From positions 248,001 through 312,000 of the forward strand of contig AP019702.1 of NCBI GenBank assembly GCA_006739055.1: 64,000 bases of DNA, written 5' to 3'. Shown here piece after piece: positions 42,253-51,594 of this stretch. Numbering within the stretch: position 1 is the stretch's first letter; every line of letters begins with the position of its first letter. Under the pieces are notes generated by a model. The model ran no database searches and was not told where the DNA came from. It was given only the letters and a program-made list of their open reading frames with translations. The position numbers and the translations under genes were made by a program. This DNA comes from Allostella vacuolata. GTDB taxonomy: Bacteria; Pseudomonadota; Alphaproteobacteria; ATCC43930; Allostellaceae.

Positions 42253-43425
42253 ATGATTTCGCCCGTGATGCCGACCTACGCCCGTGTCGACCTCGCCTTC
42301 GAGCGGGGCGACGGCGCCTATCTGTATGCAACCGACGGGCGACGCTTCCTCGACTTCGCCAGCGGCATCGCGGTCACCTGCCTCGGCCACAACCATCCGC
42401 ACCTGGTGTCGGCCCTGACCGAGCAGGCGAAGAAGGTGTGGCACGTCTCCAACCTGTGGCGGATCCCGGAAGGCGAGCGGCTGGCCGAGCGGCTGGTGGC
42501 CAACACCTTCGCCGACACCATGTTCTTCACCAACTCGGGCGCCGAGGCGAACGAGTGCGCGATCAAGCTGGTGCGCAAGTACCATGACGAGACCGGCAAT
42601 CCCGGCCGATTCCGGATCATCACCGCCGAGGCGGCCTTCCACGGCCGCACCATGACGACGATCGCGGCGACCGGCGGCTACAAGTACACCAAGGGGTTCG
42701 AGCCGATCCCCGAGGGCTTCGACCACGTCGCCTTCTCCAACACCAACGAGATGCGCGCGGCGATCCGCGACGACACCGCGGCGATCCTGGTCGAGCCGGT
42801 CCAGGGCGAGGGCGGCATCCGCCCGGCCTCGGCCGAGTACCTGCAGGCGCTGCGCCAGATCTGCGACGAGTTCGGCCTGCTGCTGGTCTTCGACGAGGTG
42901 CAGTCGGGCGTCGGCCGGACGGGCAAGCTGTTCGCCCATGAATGGGCGGGCATCACGCCTGACGTCATGACGATCGCCAAGGGCATCGGCGGCGGCTTCC
43001 CGCTGGGCGCCTGCCTGGCGACCGAGAAGGCCGCCGTCGGCCTGACCGCCGGGACGCACGGCTCGACCTTCGGCGGCAACCCGCTCGCCATGGCGGTCGG
43101 CAACGCCGTCCTCGACGTGCTGCTGGAGGACGGCTTCCTGCCGCGGGTGGAGCGGATCGGCGGCGTGCTGCGGAACCGCCTGTCCGACGTCGTCGCCAAA
43201 TATCCCAAGGTGCTGGCGGAGGTGCGCGGCGCGGGGCTGATGCTCGGCCTGCGCTGCGAGGTGCCGAGCGGCGAGTTCGGGACCAAGCTGCGCGAGAACG
43301 GGATGATCACCGTCGGCGCCGGAGAAAACGTGGTGCGGCTCCTGCCGCCGCTCATCATCGGAGAGGGGGAAATCGACGAGGCCGTAGGCATCGTCGAGAA
43401 GACATGCCGGGACTGGACACACTGA
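42253..43425 (+). CDS. argD: Acetylornithine aminotransferase
   Basis: The 390-residue PLP enzyme makes N-acetylornithine from the semialdehyde. [19 protein letters not shown] (92-110), [12 protein letters not shown] (213-224) and the PLP lysine Lys243 in TIAKGIGGG are clear, with TFGGNPLA near the C-terminus. CAGGAGG precedes the ATG at 42253. argF follows at once, and argE lies 2 kb away on the other strand, which supports arginine synthesis over other class III aminotransferase roles. Confidence 0.94.
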   Translation: MISPVMPTYARVDLAFERGDGAYLYATDGRRFLDFASGIAVTCLGHNHPHLVSALTEQAKKVWHVSNLWRIPEGERLAERLVANTFADTMFFTNSGAEANECAIKLVRKYHDETGNPGRFRIITAEAAFHGRTMTTIAATGGYKYTKGFEPIPEGFDHVAFSNTNEMRAAIRDDTAAILVEPVQGEGGIRPASAEYLQALRQICDEFGLLLVFDEVQSGVGRTGKLFAHEWAGITPDVMTIAKGIGGGFPLGACLATEKAAVGLTAGTHGSTFGGNPLAMAVGNAVLDVLLEDGFLPRVERIGGVLRNRLSDVVAKYPKVLAEVRGAGLMLGLRCEVPSGEFGTKLRENGMITVGAGENVVRLLPPLIIGEGEIDEAVGIVEKTCRDWTH

Positions 43426-43433
43426 ACGCGGCG

Positions 43434-44339
43434 ATGCCGCGGCACTTCCTCGACCTCGACGGGATCGACGGCGACACGCTGCGCGCGATCCTGGAGCAGA
43501 GCGCGGTCTACAAGCGGGGCGGAACCCCGGCGGCGGCCGAAAGGCCGCTTGCCGGGAAGACCCTGGCGATGATCTTCGAGAAGCCCTCGACCCGCACCCG
43601 GGTGTCGTTCGAGGTCGGGATGCGGCAGCTGGGCGGCGAGGTGGTCGTCCTGTCGGCCAGCGAGATGCAACTCGGCCGCGGCGAGACGGTGGCGGACACC
43701 GCCCGCGTCCTGTCGCGCTATGTCGATGCGATCATGATCCGCACGACCAGGCCCGAGAAGCTGAAGGAACTGGCCGACGCGGCCACCGTCCCCGTCATCA
43801 ACGGCCTGACCGACGGCAGCCATCCCTGCCAGATCATGGCCGACGTGATGACCTTCGAGGAGAAGAAGGGGCCGATCCGCGGGCGCGTCGTCGCCTGGAG
43901 CGGCGATGGAAACAACGTCGCGACGTCGTGGATCCATGCCGCCGTGCGCTTCGGCTTCGAGCTCCGGATCGCCTGCCCCACGGAGCTGCGCCCGGGCGCG
44001 GAGCTGATCGACTGGGCGCGCAAGGCCGGTGGCGCCGTCACCATCCTCGACGATCCCTATGCCGCGGTGACGGGCGCCGACTGCGTCGTCACCGACGCCT
44101 GGGTGTCGATGGGGGATGCAGACGCGGGCAGCCGTCACAACCTGCTGGCCCCCTACCGGGTGGACGAGCGGCTGATGGCGGCGGCCGGGCCGGAGGCGAT
44201 CTTCATGCACTGCCTGCCCGCCCATCGCGGCGAGGAAGTGACCGAAGGCGTCATCGACGGGCCGCAGTCGGTGGTGTTCGACGAGGCGGAGAACCGCCTG
44301 CACGCGCAGAAGGGCATCCTCGCCTGGTGCCTGGGGTGA
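43434..44339 (+). CDS. argF: Ornithine carbamoyltransferase
   Basis: The 301-residue enzyme joins ornithine and carbamoyl phosphate to give citrulline. The carbamoyl phosphate motif STRTR is at 52-56, and HPCQIMAD and HCLPAHRG are present. I choose the ATG at 43434, because the family begins MPRHFLDLD; an ATG at 43404 in the same frame would overlap argD by 22 bases. hslO starts two bases after its stop. Confidence 0.94.
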   Translation: MPRHFLDLDGIDGDTLRAILEQSAVYKRGGTPAAAERPLAGKTLAMIFEKPSTRTRVSFEVGMRQLGGEVVVLSASEMQLGRGETVADTARVLSRYVDAIMIRTTRPEKLKELADAATVPVINGLTDGSHPCQIMADVMTFEEKKGPIRGRVVAWSGDGNNVATSWIHAAVRFGFELRIACPTELRPGAELIDWARKAGGAVTILDDPYAAVTGADCVVTDAWVSMGDADAGSRHNLLAPYRVDERLMAAAGPEAIFMHCLPAHRGEEVTEGVIDGPQSVVFDEAENRLHAQKGILAWCLG

Positions 44340-44341
44340 AC

Positions 44342-45274
44342 ATGGATCCCTCCCGGCTGGCCGGAACGGTGCCGGCCGACGACCTGGTGCGGCCCTTCCA
44401 GGTCGAGCCGCACCAGCTACGCGGCCGGCTGGTGCGCATGGGCCCGGCGCTCGACGCGATCCTGACGCGGCACGACTATCCGCTGGCGGTTGCGACCCAG
44501 CTGGGCGAGCTGGTGGTGCTGACCGCGACGGTCGCCACCATGCTGAAGTTCGATGGCATCCTGACCCTGCAGACGCGGACCAACGGGCCGATCCGGCTGC
44601 TGGTCGCCGACTACGACGCCTCGACCCGCTCCGTCCGCGGCTATGCCCAGTACGACGCCGAACGGCTGGCCCAGCTGGCATCGGCGGGCGCGTCCATGGG
44701 GCGGCTGCTCGGCACCGGCCACCTCGCCTTCACCATCGACCAGGGGCCGGACACGGAGCGCTACCAGGGCATCGTCGAGCTGGTCGGCACCAGCCTGGTG
44801 GACGCCGTGCACCACTACTTCCGCCAGTCGGAGCAGATCGAGACCGGCATCCGGGTGGCGGTCGTCCGCCAGGCCGCGGACGAGCGGTGGCGGGGCGGGG
44901 CCGTGATGGTCCAGCGCCTGCCCGACGAGGAGCGCGGCTACCAGGACCAGGAGGCGCGCGACGACCAGTTCCGCCATGTCATGACGCTGATCGGCACCTG
45001 CCGCAACGAGGAGCTGACGGATGCCGGCATGGCGCCCGACAAGCTGCTGTTCCGGCTGTTCCACGAGGAAGGGGTGCGGGTCTTCCCGCCGGCGCCGATC
45101 CGCGACGGCTGCCGGTGCAGCGAGGAGCGGGTCGTGGCCCTGCTGGCCAGCCTGCCGGCGGACGACCGCGGCGAGCCGTCCGAGGACGGCCGCATCGAGG
45201 TCCGGTGCGAGTTCTGCGCCCGCCTCTACCGGATCGACCCGGCCACGATCACGGACGAGCCGACCGCGTTCTGA
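44342..45274 (+). CDS. hslO: Redox-regulated chaperone Hsp33
   Basis: The 310-residue protein has the Hsp33 N-terminal chaperone domain and a C-terminal zinc-binding redox switch: CRC (Cys257, Cys259) and CEFC (Cys289, Cys292), the expected CXC/CXXC set. Under oxidative heat stress the zinc is lost and the protein holds unfolding proteins. It is cotranscribed with argD-argF, an order common in alphaproteobacteria. A GTG at 44336 is an alternative start. Confidence 0.94.
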   Translation: MDPSRLAGTVPADDLVRPFQVEPHQLRGRLVRMGPALDAILTRHDYPLAVATQLGELVVLTATVATMLKFDGILTLQTRTNGPIRLLVADYDASTRSVRGYAQYDAERLAQLASAGASMGRLLGTGHLAFTIDQGPDTERYQGIVELVGTSLVDAVHHYFRQSEQIETGIRVAVVRQAADERWRGGAVMVQRLPDEERGYQDQEARDDQFRHVMTLIGTCRNEELTDAGMAPDKLLFRLFHEEGVRVFPPAPIRDGCRCSEERVVALLASLPADDRGEPSEDGRIEVRCEFCARLYRIDPATITDEPTAF

Positions 45275-45314
45275 ATGGTCAGGCGGCACCGGGCCGGCGC
45301 GAGTGCGACGCTGC

Positions 45315-45346
45315 ACCATCCGGCACGCCGCGGCGTGCCGGATGGT
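45315..45346. terminator. Perfect 32-base palindrome between hslO and argE
   Basis: Bases 45315-45346 read the same on both strands, with arms ACCATCCGGCACGCCG. It lies between two convergent genes, 41 bases after the hslO stop and 9 bases before the argE stop. It could serve as a bidirectional terminator, although neither side has a T-run, or as a protein-binding site. Confidence 0.6.
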
Positions 45347-45354
45347 TGGAAGGG

Positions 45355-46518
45355 TCAGGCCGCCGCGCGGTCGGCCATCCGGCGCTGGAACGCCTCGCCC
45401 GCCTGCATCTGCTCGCGGGTGATGAACTCGTTCGGCTGGTGCGCCTCCAGGATGCTGCCGGGGCCGCAGACGACCGTCGGCAGGCCGGCGCGCTGGAAAT
45501 GGCCGGCTTCGGTGCCGAACGACACCACCACCGTGCCGTTGTTGCCGGAGAGCGACTTGGCCATCTCCTCGGCCGGCGAATCCTGCATCGGCGCCAGCGC
45601 CGGCAGGACGTTGATGCCGGTCGTCTCGACCTGGGCCTCGGGGTATTCCCGGCGCATGCGCGGCAGGATCTCGTTGGCGATGAAATCGTCGAAGCGGGCC
45701 TTGATCGCCGCCGGGTCGTCGGTCGGCAGGCCGCGGAAGTTCCAGCCGAAGCGGCACTGCCGGGGGATGATGTTGCCGGCGGTGCCGCCGGTGATGGTGC
45801 CGATGTTGAAGGTGGTGTAGGGCGGCACGAACAGGCAGGCCGGGTCGGCATTCTCGCGCAGCTCCCGGGCCATCCCGTAGATGAAGCGCACGATCTCCGC
45901 CCCGTACTCGATGGCGCTGCAGGCGATCTGCGGCTGGCTCGAATGGGCGTCCTTGCCGGTCACGGTGGTGACGAAGGAGTGGACACCCTTGTGGGCGTTG
46001 GCGACCTTCATCTCGGTCGGCTCGCCGACGATGACCAGCTTCGGCTTCGGCAGCAGCTCCAGCAGCTGCGGGATCAGCCGCTGCACGCCGTAGCAGCCGA
46101 CCTCCTCGTCATAGGTGAAGGCGAGATGGATCGGGCGCTTCGTCGCCTTGGCCTTGAACTCCGGCACCAGGGCGAGCGCGATGGCGATGAAGCCCTTCAT
46201 GTCGCAGGTGCCGCGGGCGAACAGCTTGCCGTCCTTCTCGGTCAGCTGGAAGGGGTCGGTCACCCAGGGCTGGCCCTCGACCGGCACCACGTCGGTGTGG
46301 CCGGACAGGACATAGCCGCCCTCCACGTTGGGGCCGATCGTCGCCAGCAGGTTGGCCTTCTTGCCGTCGTCGTCGAAGGTCAGGTGCGAGGCGACGCCGT
46401 GGCCTTCCAGGTACTCGCGGACATAGTCGATGAGCGCCATGTTCGACAGGTGCGAGGTGGTGTCGAACGCGATCAGTCGGCGCAGCATCTCTTCGGACGA
46501 AACGACCTCGGCGGGCAT
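45355..46518 (-). CDS. argE: Acetylornithine deacetylase
   Basis: The 387-residue M20-family metallohydrolase releases ornithine from N-acetylornithine. Metal-site regions are SGHTDVVP, GTCDMKG, YDEEVG with the catalytic Glu, GEPTEM and HQPNEF. I choose the ATG at 46516-46518, with GGAG nine bases upstream; an ATG at 46536 is in frame. It lies 72 bases after trkH on the same strand and is convergent with argD-argF-hslO. Confidence 0.92.
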   Translation of the reverse strand: MPAEVVSSEEMLRRLIAFDTTSHLSNMALIDYVREYLEGHGVASHLTFDDDGKKANLLATIGPNVEGGYVLSGHTDVVPVEGQPWVTDPFQLTEKDGKLFARGTCDMKGFIAIALALVPEFKAKATKRPIHLAFTYDEEVGCYGVQRLIPQLLELLPKPKLVIVGEPTEMKVANAHKGVHSFVTTVTGKDAHSSQPQIACSAIEYGAEIVRFIYGMARELRENADPACLFVPPYTTFNIGTITGGTAGNIIPRQCRFGWNFRGLPTDDPAAIKARFDDFIANEILPRMRREYPEAQVETTGINVLPALAPMQDSPAEEMAKSLSGNNGTVVVSFGTEAGHFQRAGLPTVVCGPGSILEAHQPNEFITREQMQAGEAFQRRMADRAAA

Positions 46519-46590
46519 GTTCGCAAACTCCAGCATGGGCTCGGCAATCCGGCGGCCAGTAAGGCGCGTCCCGGACCGGGGCGCAAGCGC

Positions 46591-48042
46591 TCAGTCGCGC
46601 CAGAAGGCGGGCGTGAAGAGGACGAACACGGTCAGCAGTTCGAGCCGGCCGAGCAGCATCCCGAACGACAGGATCCACAAGGCGCCGTCCGGGATCGAGC
46701 TGAAGTTGCCGGCCGGGCCGATCACCTCGCCCAGCCCGGGGCCGACATTGGCGAGCGCGCTGGCCGAGCCCGAGAGGGCCGTCACCAGATCCAGCCCGAA
46801 CAGCGCCAGGCCCATGGCGATCAGGCCGAACGAGATGCCGTAGAGGGTCAGGAACGCCAGGACGGAAAAGACGATCGGCTCGGCCACCGCCTTGCCGTTG
46901 AAGAGCGGCAGGATGACCCGGTGCGGCTGCATCAGCCGGTCGATCTGCACCTTGGCGACGCTGAGGAAGACCTGCAGGCGGAAGATCTTGATGCCGCCCG
47001 ACGTCGAGCCGGTCATGCCGCCGAGGAAGGTGAGGAAGAAGAAGCAGGCGATCGGGAAGGACCCCCACAGGGTGTAGTCGTCGGTCGAGAAGCCGGTCGT
47101 CGTCATGATCGAGGCGACGGAGAAGGCGGTGGCGCGCAACGCGTGAAGCGGGTCGGCGTCGTTGATCGCGATCTGCCACACGGCGATCGCCGCCGTGAAG
47201 CCGGCGAAGATGCCGAAGTACCAGTGCAGCTGGCTGTCCTGCCACAGGGGGCGGAAGTCGCGGCGCGCGAAGCGGATGAACAGCGCCAGCGTCATCCCGC
47301 CGAGCAGCATGAAGACGGTGATGACGACCTCCGCCAGCGGGTTGCGGAAATGCCCGATCGAGGCGTCGTAGTTGCCGAAGCCGCCCGTGGCGACCGTCGC
47401 CAGGGAATGGCAGAGCGCGTCGAAGAAGCTGAGCCCGGTCGCCCACAACAGGCAGATGCAGGCCAGGACGAGGCCGAAATAGACCAGCACGATCGCGCCG
47501 GCCATCTGCGAGACGCGCGGCAGCAGCTTGTCGGAGCGGTCGGAGGACTCGGTGCGGAAGAGCTGCATCCCACCGATCCGCAGGAAGGGCAGCACCGCCA
47601 CGGCCATGACGACGATGCCCGCCCCGCCCAGCATGACCAGGAGCGCCCGCCACAGGAGCAGGCCGCGCGGCGCATGGTCGAGCCCGGTGATGACCGTCCC
47701 CCCGGTCGTGGTGAGCCCCGACATCGCCTCGAAGAAGGCCTTGGAATAGCCGAGCTGCAGTTTGCCCACCACGAACGGCAGGGCACCGAAGGCGCAGACG
47801 AAGACCCATGCCAGGGCGGTCAGGACGAAGGTCTGCCGCACGGACAGCTCCACGCGGCCGTTCGGCTGGCAGGCCAGGCTCAATGCGACGCCGACGAACA
47901 AGGTCACCCCGGACGAGACCGCGAACGCCCGCCAGTCCTCGTCGCCATCGGCCCAGTCGAGCAGCGCCGGCAGCGTCATCACCGTGGCGACGACGCTCAG
48001 CAACAGGCCGATGATATGGAAGATCGGCCGCAGGGCGGGCAT
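46591..48042 (-). CDS. trkH: Trk-type potassium uptake protein TrkH
   Basis: The 483-residue membrane protein has the four pore loops of the Trk/Ktr family: MSGLTTTGGTV, LATVATGGFGN, SIMTTTGFS and ALANVGPGLG, whose central glycines form the potassium filter. About ten membrane segments surround them. It normally works with the cytoplasmic regulator TrkA, not encoded here. It follows folE by 37 bases on the same strand. Confidence 0.93.
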   Translation of the reverse strand: MPALRPIFHIIGLLLSVVATVMTLPALLDWADGDEDWRAFAVSSGVTLFVGVALSLACQPNGRVELSVRQTFVLTALAWVFVCAFGALPFVVGKLQLGYSKAFFEAMSGLTTTGGTVITGLDHAPRGLLLWRALLVMLGGAGIVVMAVAVLPFLRIGGMQLFRTESSDRSDKLLPRVSQMAGAIVLVYFGLVLACICLLWATGLSFFDALCHSLATVATGGFGNYDASIGHFRNPLAEVVITVFMLLGGMTLALFIRFARRDFRPLWQDSQLHWYFGIFAGFTAAIAVWQIAINDADPLHALRATAFSVASIMTTTGFSTDDYTLWGSFPIACFFFLTFLGGMTGSTSGGIKIFRLQVFLSVAKVQIDRLMQPHRVILPLFNGKAVAEPIVFSVLAFLTLYGISFGLIAMGLALFGLDLVTALSGSASALANVGPGLGEVIGPAGNFSSIPDGALWILSFGMLLGRLELLTVFVLFTPAFWRD

Positions 48043-48079
48043 CGGCGCCGCTTCCGAGCGTGTGGGCGGACGGGCCGGG

Positions 48080-48712
48080 TCAGACGTTCCCCGTGCCGGA
48101 CGGCCCCGCGACGCCGACTCCGACGAAGGCCAGGAACTCGCGCCGGGTGGCGGCGTCGTTGCGGAACGCGCCCAGCATCCGGCTGGTGACCATGGTCGTG
48201 CCCGGCTTGTGCACGCCGCGGGTCGTCATGCACTGGTGCGAGGCCTCGATGACCACCGCCACGCCGTGCGGCTGCAGCACCTCCTCGATCGCGTTGGCGA
48301 TCTGGGCGGTCATCTTCTCCTGGATCTGGAGGCGGCGGGCATAGATGTCGACGACCCGGGCGAGCTTGCTGATCCCGACGACCCGGGTCCGCGGCAGGTA
48401 GGCGACGTGCGCCTTGCCGATGATCGGCGCCAGATGATGCTCGCAATGGCTCTCGAAGCGGATGTCGCGGAGCACGACCATCTCGTCATAGCCCTCGACC
48501 TCGTCGAAGGTCCGCTGCAGGACCTCCACCGGATCGAGCGCGTAGCCGCCGAAGAACTCCGCGAAGGATCGGGCAACCCGACCCGGGGTGTCACGCAGGC
48601 CCTCGCGCTGCGGATCGTCGCCGGCCCAGCGGATCAGGGTGCGGACGGCTGCCTCCGCGTCGGTCTGCGTCGGCCGGTCGTCCGGCGGGTTCCGGCGATC
48701 CTCGGTCGTCAT
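48080..48712 (-). CDS. folE: GTP cyclohydrolase I
   Basis: The 210-residue enzyme opens GTP to dihydroneopterin triphosphate, the first step of folate synthesis. [21 protein letters not shown] holds the zinc Cys and His ligands; [13 protein letters not shown] holds the second zinc Cys; the N-terminal domain has [15 protein letters not shown]. Full length for the type I enzyme. It lies 13 bases after apaG. Confidence 0.95.
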   Translation of the reverse strand: MTTEDRRNPPDDRPTQTDAEAAVRTLIRWAGDDPQREGLRDTPGRVARSFAEFFGGYALDPVEVLQRTFDEVEGYDEMVVLRDIRFESHCEHHLAPIIGKAHVAYLPRTRVVGISKLARVVDIYARRLQIQEKMTAQIANAIEEVLQPHGVAVVIEASHQCMTTRGVHKPGTTMVTSRMLGAFRNDAATRREFLAFVGVGVAGPSGTGNV

Positions 48713-48725
48713 GATACCTCGCTAC

Positions 48726-49118
48726 TCAATTGAGCCGGACGGGCTGATGCGGGCTGTCCAGCGAGAAGGCCGGAATCTGCACATCGAACACGCCGCCATC
48801 GGCACCTTCCATCTGGTACGTGCCGACCATGATGCCCGAGGGCGTCGGCAGGGGAGTGCCGCTCGTATACTCGAAGGATTCGCCCGGTTCCAGGACCGGC
48901 TGCTCGCCGACGACGCCCGGCCCGCGCACCTCCTGGACGCGGCCCAGCGCGTCCGTGATGCGCCAGTGGCGGGTGCGCAACTGCACCTTCTCCCGGCCGG
49001 TGTTCTCGATGCGGACGTGATAGGCCCAGACGTAGTGGCTTTCCGACGGCGACGACTGGTCGTCGAGATAGAAGGGTTTGACCGTGACCCGGATGGCGCG
49101 GGTGGTTTCCGTATACAT
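48726..49118 (-). CDS. apaG: Co2+/Mg2+ efflux protein ApaG
   Basis: The 130-residue protein is a single immunoglobulin-like ApaG domain: [54 protein letters not shown] and [12 protein letters not shown]. The biochemical role is not settled; knockouts elsewhere affect cobalt resistance. It heads the leftward run apaG-folE-trkH-argE. Confidence 0.93.
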   Translation of the reverse strand: MYTETTRAIRVTVKPFYLDDQSSPSESHYVWAYHVRIENTGREKVQLRTRHWRITDALGRVQEVRGPGVVGEQPVLEPGESFEYTSGTPLPTPSGIMVGTYQMEGADGGVFDVQIPAFSLDSPHQPVRLN

Positions 49119-49322
49119 GGGCTGATCCGCGGGAAACGGGCGAGGAAAGGAACGGGGACGGCACCCATGGCGGCACCGTCGGCACCCGGACTATCAGCCG
49201 GCCGGCCAGCCTTGTCCAGCCGATGCGGCGCCCGAATGGGCAAATTGCGGGCGTGCGCCCAAGGGATCGGCAGGGGCGGATCCGCGATGGCCCTGAAGAC
49301 GAAGACGATGCCCGCAAACGAA

Positions 49323-49350
49323 AACGGCGCCGGCCGAAGCCGACGCCGTT
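49323..49350 (-). terminator. Intrinsic terminator of the OmpA-family gene
   Basis: On the minus strand AACGGCG pairs with CGCCGTT, and CGGC with GCCG inside, around a TTCG tetraloop; TTTTCGTTT follows. It lies 22 bases past the stop of the gene at 49372. The remaining 200 bases to apaG hold no gene. Confidence 0.8.
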
Positions 49351-49371
49351 CCGTCTGCCGTTGGAGAACCG

Positions 49372-50217
49372 CTACTGGATGCGGATCTCGGCGCGGCGGT
49401 TCTGCGGCTCGCGGACACCGTCCGGAGTCGGGACCCGCGGCTCGGACTCACCGCGACCGGCGGTCGAGACCTGGCCGGAGGCGATGCCACCACGAACCAG
49501 CGCGGCCTTGACCGAGTTGGCGCGGCGGACCGACAGGCCCTGGTTGTACTGCGGCGTGCCGGAGCGATCGGTATGACCGACGACGCTGACCGGGCCGGCC
49601 TTCTGGCGGTAGGACGCGATGACCTGCTGGATCACGCGGGCGCCTTCAGCCGTGATGTTCGACCGGTCGAAGTCGAAGAACACGATGAACTGGCGCGGGG
49701 CCGGCGGAGCCGCCGGGGCTGGGGCCGCGGCCGGGGCCGGGCGGGCTTCGAGCTGCGCGAGCAGGGCATAGAAGTCCCGCTTGCACTTCTCGATGCAGTC
49801 GATCTGCCAGCCTTCTTCCTGTTCCTCGACCCAGCAGTCATACGAGAGCTGGGCACCGGCCGCCACCTGCGGCAGGCGGGTACGGCCGTTGGCATCGAGC
49901 GCCGCGATCAGGCGGGCACGGGCCGACTGGAACTCCGGCATCATGCTGGCCGGAAGCGCCCAGTTCGCCGGGTCCTCCGGCAGCACCATCTGGCCCTGGC
50001 CGGCGGCCAGGCCCTTGTTCGCGTAGCGATACGCGTCCGACCAGTCGCGAAGGCCTTCCTCCTGGATGGCAAGCGCACGATAGCCGCTGGCCAGCGCCTG
50101 CGTGAATTCCGTACCCCCGGTCGGCGTCATGCCGCGAACCGAGTTGATCTCGGTCGTGCCGCAGGCGGCCGCCATGAGGCCGACAGCGAACACTGCCCCT
50201 AGCTTCATCGATCGCAT
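49372..50217 (-). CDS. OmpA-family lipoprotein with peptidoglycan-binding domain
   Basis: The 281-residue protein starts with a lipoprotein signal (KLGAVFAVGLMAAAC, Cys19). A helical middle part of unknown fold and a short proline/alanine linker follow. The C-terminal OmpA domain has FIVFFDFDRSNITAEG, VVGHTDRSGTPQYNQGLSVRRANSVKAAL and GRGESEPRVPTPDGVREPQNRRAEI, which binds peptidoglycan. It probably links the outer membrane to the wall, as Pal does. The start at 50217 has an ideal AAGGAGG nine bases upstream. It is monocistronic, with its own promoter and terminator. Confidence 0.9.
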   Translation of the reverse strand: MRSMKLGAVFAVGLMAAACGTTEINSVRGMTPTGGTEFTQALASGYRALAIQEEGLRDWSDAYRYANKGLAAGQGQMVLPEDPANWALPASMMPEFQSARARLIAALDANGRTRLPQVAAGAQLSYDCWVEEQEEGWQIDCIEKCKRDFYALLAQLEARPAPAAAPAPAAPPAPRQFIVFFDFDRSNITAEGARVIQQVIASYRQKAGPVSVVGHTDRSGTPQYNQGLSVRRANSVKAALVRGGIASGQVSTAGRGESEPRVPTPDGVREPQNRRAEIRIQ

Positions 50218-50628
50218 GAAGAAAAACCTCCTTGTCGTTTCAGCCCACACCACGGCTCAATCTCTGGACACCGTGGCGCCGGGCGCGCCCCACGAACCAC
50301 CGATGCTTCGACCACCGGAAGGCGAATGCCCACCGATGCCCCTCGACCATGGATTCTAAGTTCATGCCAAGCCCTGGCAACCTTAAAATCCAAGACCCCC
50401 GCCGGCAGTACCGCTTGCGCACCCCCCGTGACACCAGCCACACACATCGGCGCGGCGGCGCGCCACGCCGACGGCATCGTCCTAATCTATAGTCGAATCT
50501 TCAGCACCCCGGCAGCCCCCTCGTCCGATTGTCCCGTCCGTACGCGATTCCCTGGCTACTATGTTGCTGACATGCAACAGCTGCGGCGCGGGAAACACGG
50601 AACTGCGGAGCATCGGACCCGATAACGC
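50218..50628. other. 411-base gap between OmpA-family gene and radical SAM gene
   Basis: The left third is the leader and promoter of the OmpA-family gene. The rest has no protein-like frame. A GTTGC/GCAAC inverted repeat with a six-base loop (50560-50575) and a TATAGA-like element near 50491 (minus strand) are present, neither convincing alone. Confidence 0.5.
50353..50380 (-). promoter_or_regulatory. Sigma70-type promoter of the OmpA-family gene
   Basis: Read on the minus strand, TTGCCA (50375-50380) and TAGAAT (50353-50358) are 16 bases apart, each one mismatch from consensus. The leader would be about 130 bases and holds two copies of GCATCGGTGG (minus strand) 33 bases apart. Confidence 0.6.
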
Positions 50629-51594
50629 TCAAGCCCCGCCGCAGGATCCCCCGCCCAGCACACAAAATCGCGCGCAGTAGGGATGATTGAGCGGCACCGG
50701 CCGCGCGGCTGCGGCCAGGGTGGTGCCGAGCTCGAACCGCGGGTCATAGGGAAGGAGCGTGCAGGCGAGCACGGCCGGGCCCGGCGCGTCCTTGCGCTTC
50801 ACCACCATCCGGGCGCTGGCGCACATCACCGAATCGGGCGAACGGCGAAGGATTCCCCAGCAGGCCTCGGTGATCTCCGGCACGTCGTGGCCGGGGGCCA
50901 TCTCGGGGAACAGCACCAGCCGGACCGGGTCCTCGCAGTCGATCGGGATGCCCTCGGCCTGGAACAGCCGGGTGAAGCCGCGGCGCAGCTCGGCCTCGCT
51001 GCCGCCCCAGCGGGTCCGGCCGGCGACATGGACCGCGAAGCCGTTGCCGGCCAGGAAGCGCAGCCCGGCCATGGCCGGCGCCCAGGACCGCGGCCCGCGT
51101 TCCTGCTCGTGCAGCCGGCGGTCGTAATGGTCGATCGAGACCCGGACGGTCAGGCGGCCGGGGTGACGCCGGTGCAACGCCAGCAGGGCGTCGGCGTGCT
51201 TCATCATCGGACGCATGGCGTTGGTCAGCACCAGCGCGTCGAGCCCGCGGCCCATGGCATCGTCCAGCATGGCGACGATATCCGGGTTCAGGAACGGCTC
51301 GCCGCCGGTGAAGCCGATGGTGCGGGTGGGCAGCCGGTCGCGGGCGATCTCGTCGAGGTAGGCCGAGACCTCGGCCGCGGTGATGTAGGCGAGGCGGTCG
51401 TTCCGTGGAGTCGATTCGATGTAGCAGCTCGCACAGGCGAGGTTGCAGAGCGTGCCGGTGTTGATCCAGAGGGTGGCCAGGCCCTTCAATGCCACGACCG
51501 CGCGCGCCTCGCCCCGGGCCGTGCGCAACGGATCCCGGAACTTGCCCGGATCGAGTGGGGCTGGGTCGAGTGGGGCTGGGTCGGGGCCGTTCAC
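50629..51594 (-). CDS. Radical SAM protein
   Basis: The 321-residue protein has the CxxxCxxC cluster motif CNLACASC (Cys50, 54, 57) for a 4Fe-4S centre that cleaves S-adenosylmethionine, then TIGFTGGEPFLNPD. Three more cysteines (307, 311, 318) lie in the last 15 residues (YCARFCVLGGGSCGGA) and may bind an extra cluster, though this is shorter than a full SPASM domain. The GTG start overlaps the O-antigen ligase-like stop. Its first residues come from a tandem 15-base repeat (DPAPL twice, 51551-51580). The substrate is unknown. Confidence 0.88.
   Translation of the reverse strand: MNGPDPAPLDPAPLDPGKFRDPLRTARGEARAVVALKGLATLWINTGTLCNLACASCYIESTPRNDRLAYITAAEVSAYLDEIARDRLPTRTIGFTGGEPFLNPDIVAMLDDAMGRGLDALVLTNAMRPMMKHADALLALHRRHPGRLTVRVSIDHYDRRLHEQERGPRSWAPAMAGLRFLAGNGFAVHVAGRTRWGGSEAELRRGFTRLFQAEGIPIDCEDPVRLVLFPEMAPGHDVPEITEACWGILRRSPDSVMCASARMVVKRKDAPGPAVLACTLLPYDPRFELGTTLAAAARPVPLNHPYCARFCVLGGGSCGGA

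Noticed and set aside
38047-43422. Open frame of about 1790 codons on the minus strand
   Set aside because: It lies opposite the well-supported Gld-like operon and argD and has histidine/arginine-rich shadow composition without any domain.
50205-50477. Short frames upstream of the OmpA-family gene
   Set aside because: They overlap its leader and promoter and lack ribosome sites and recognisable sequence.
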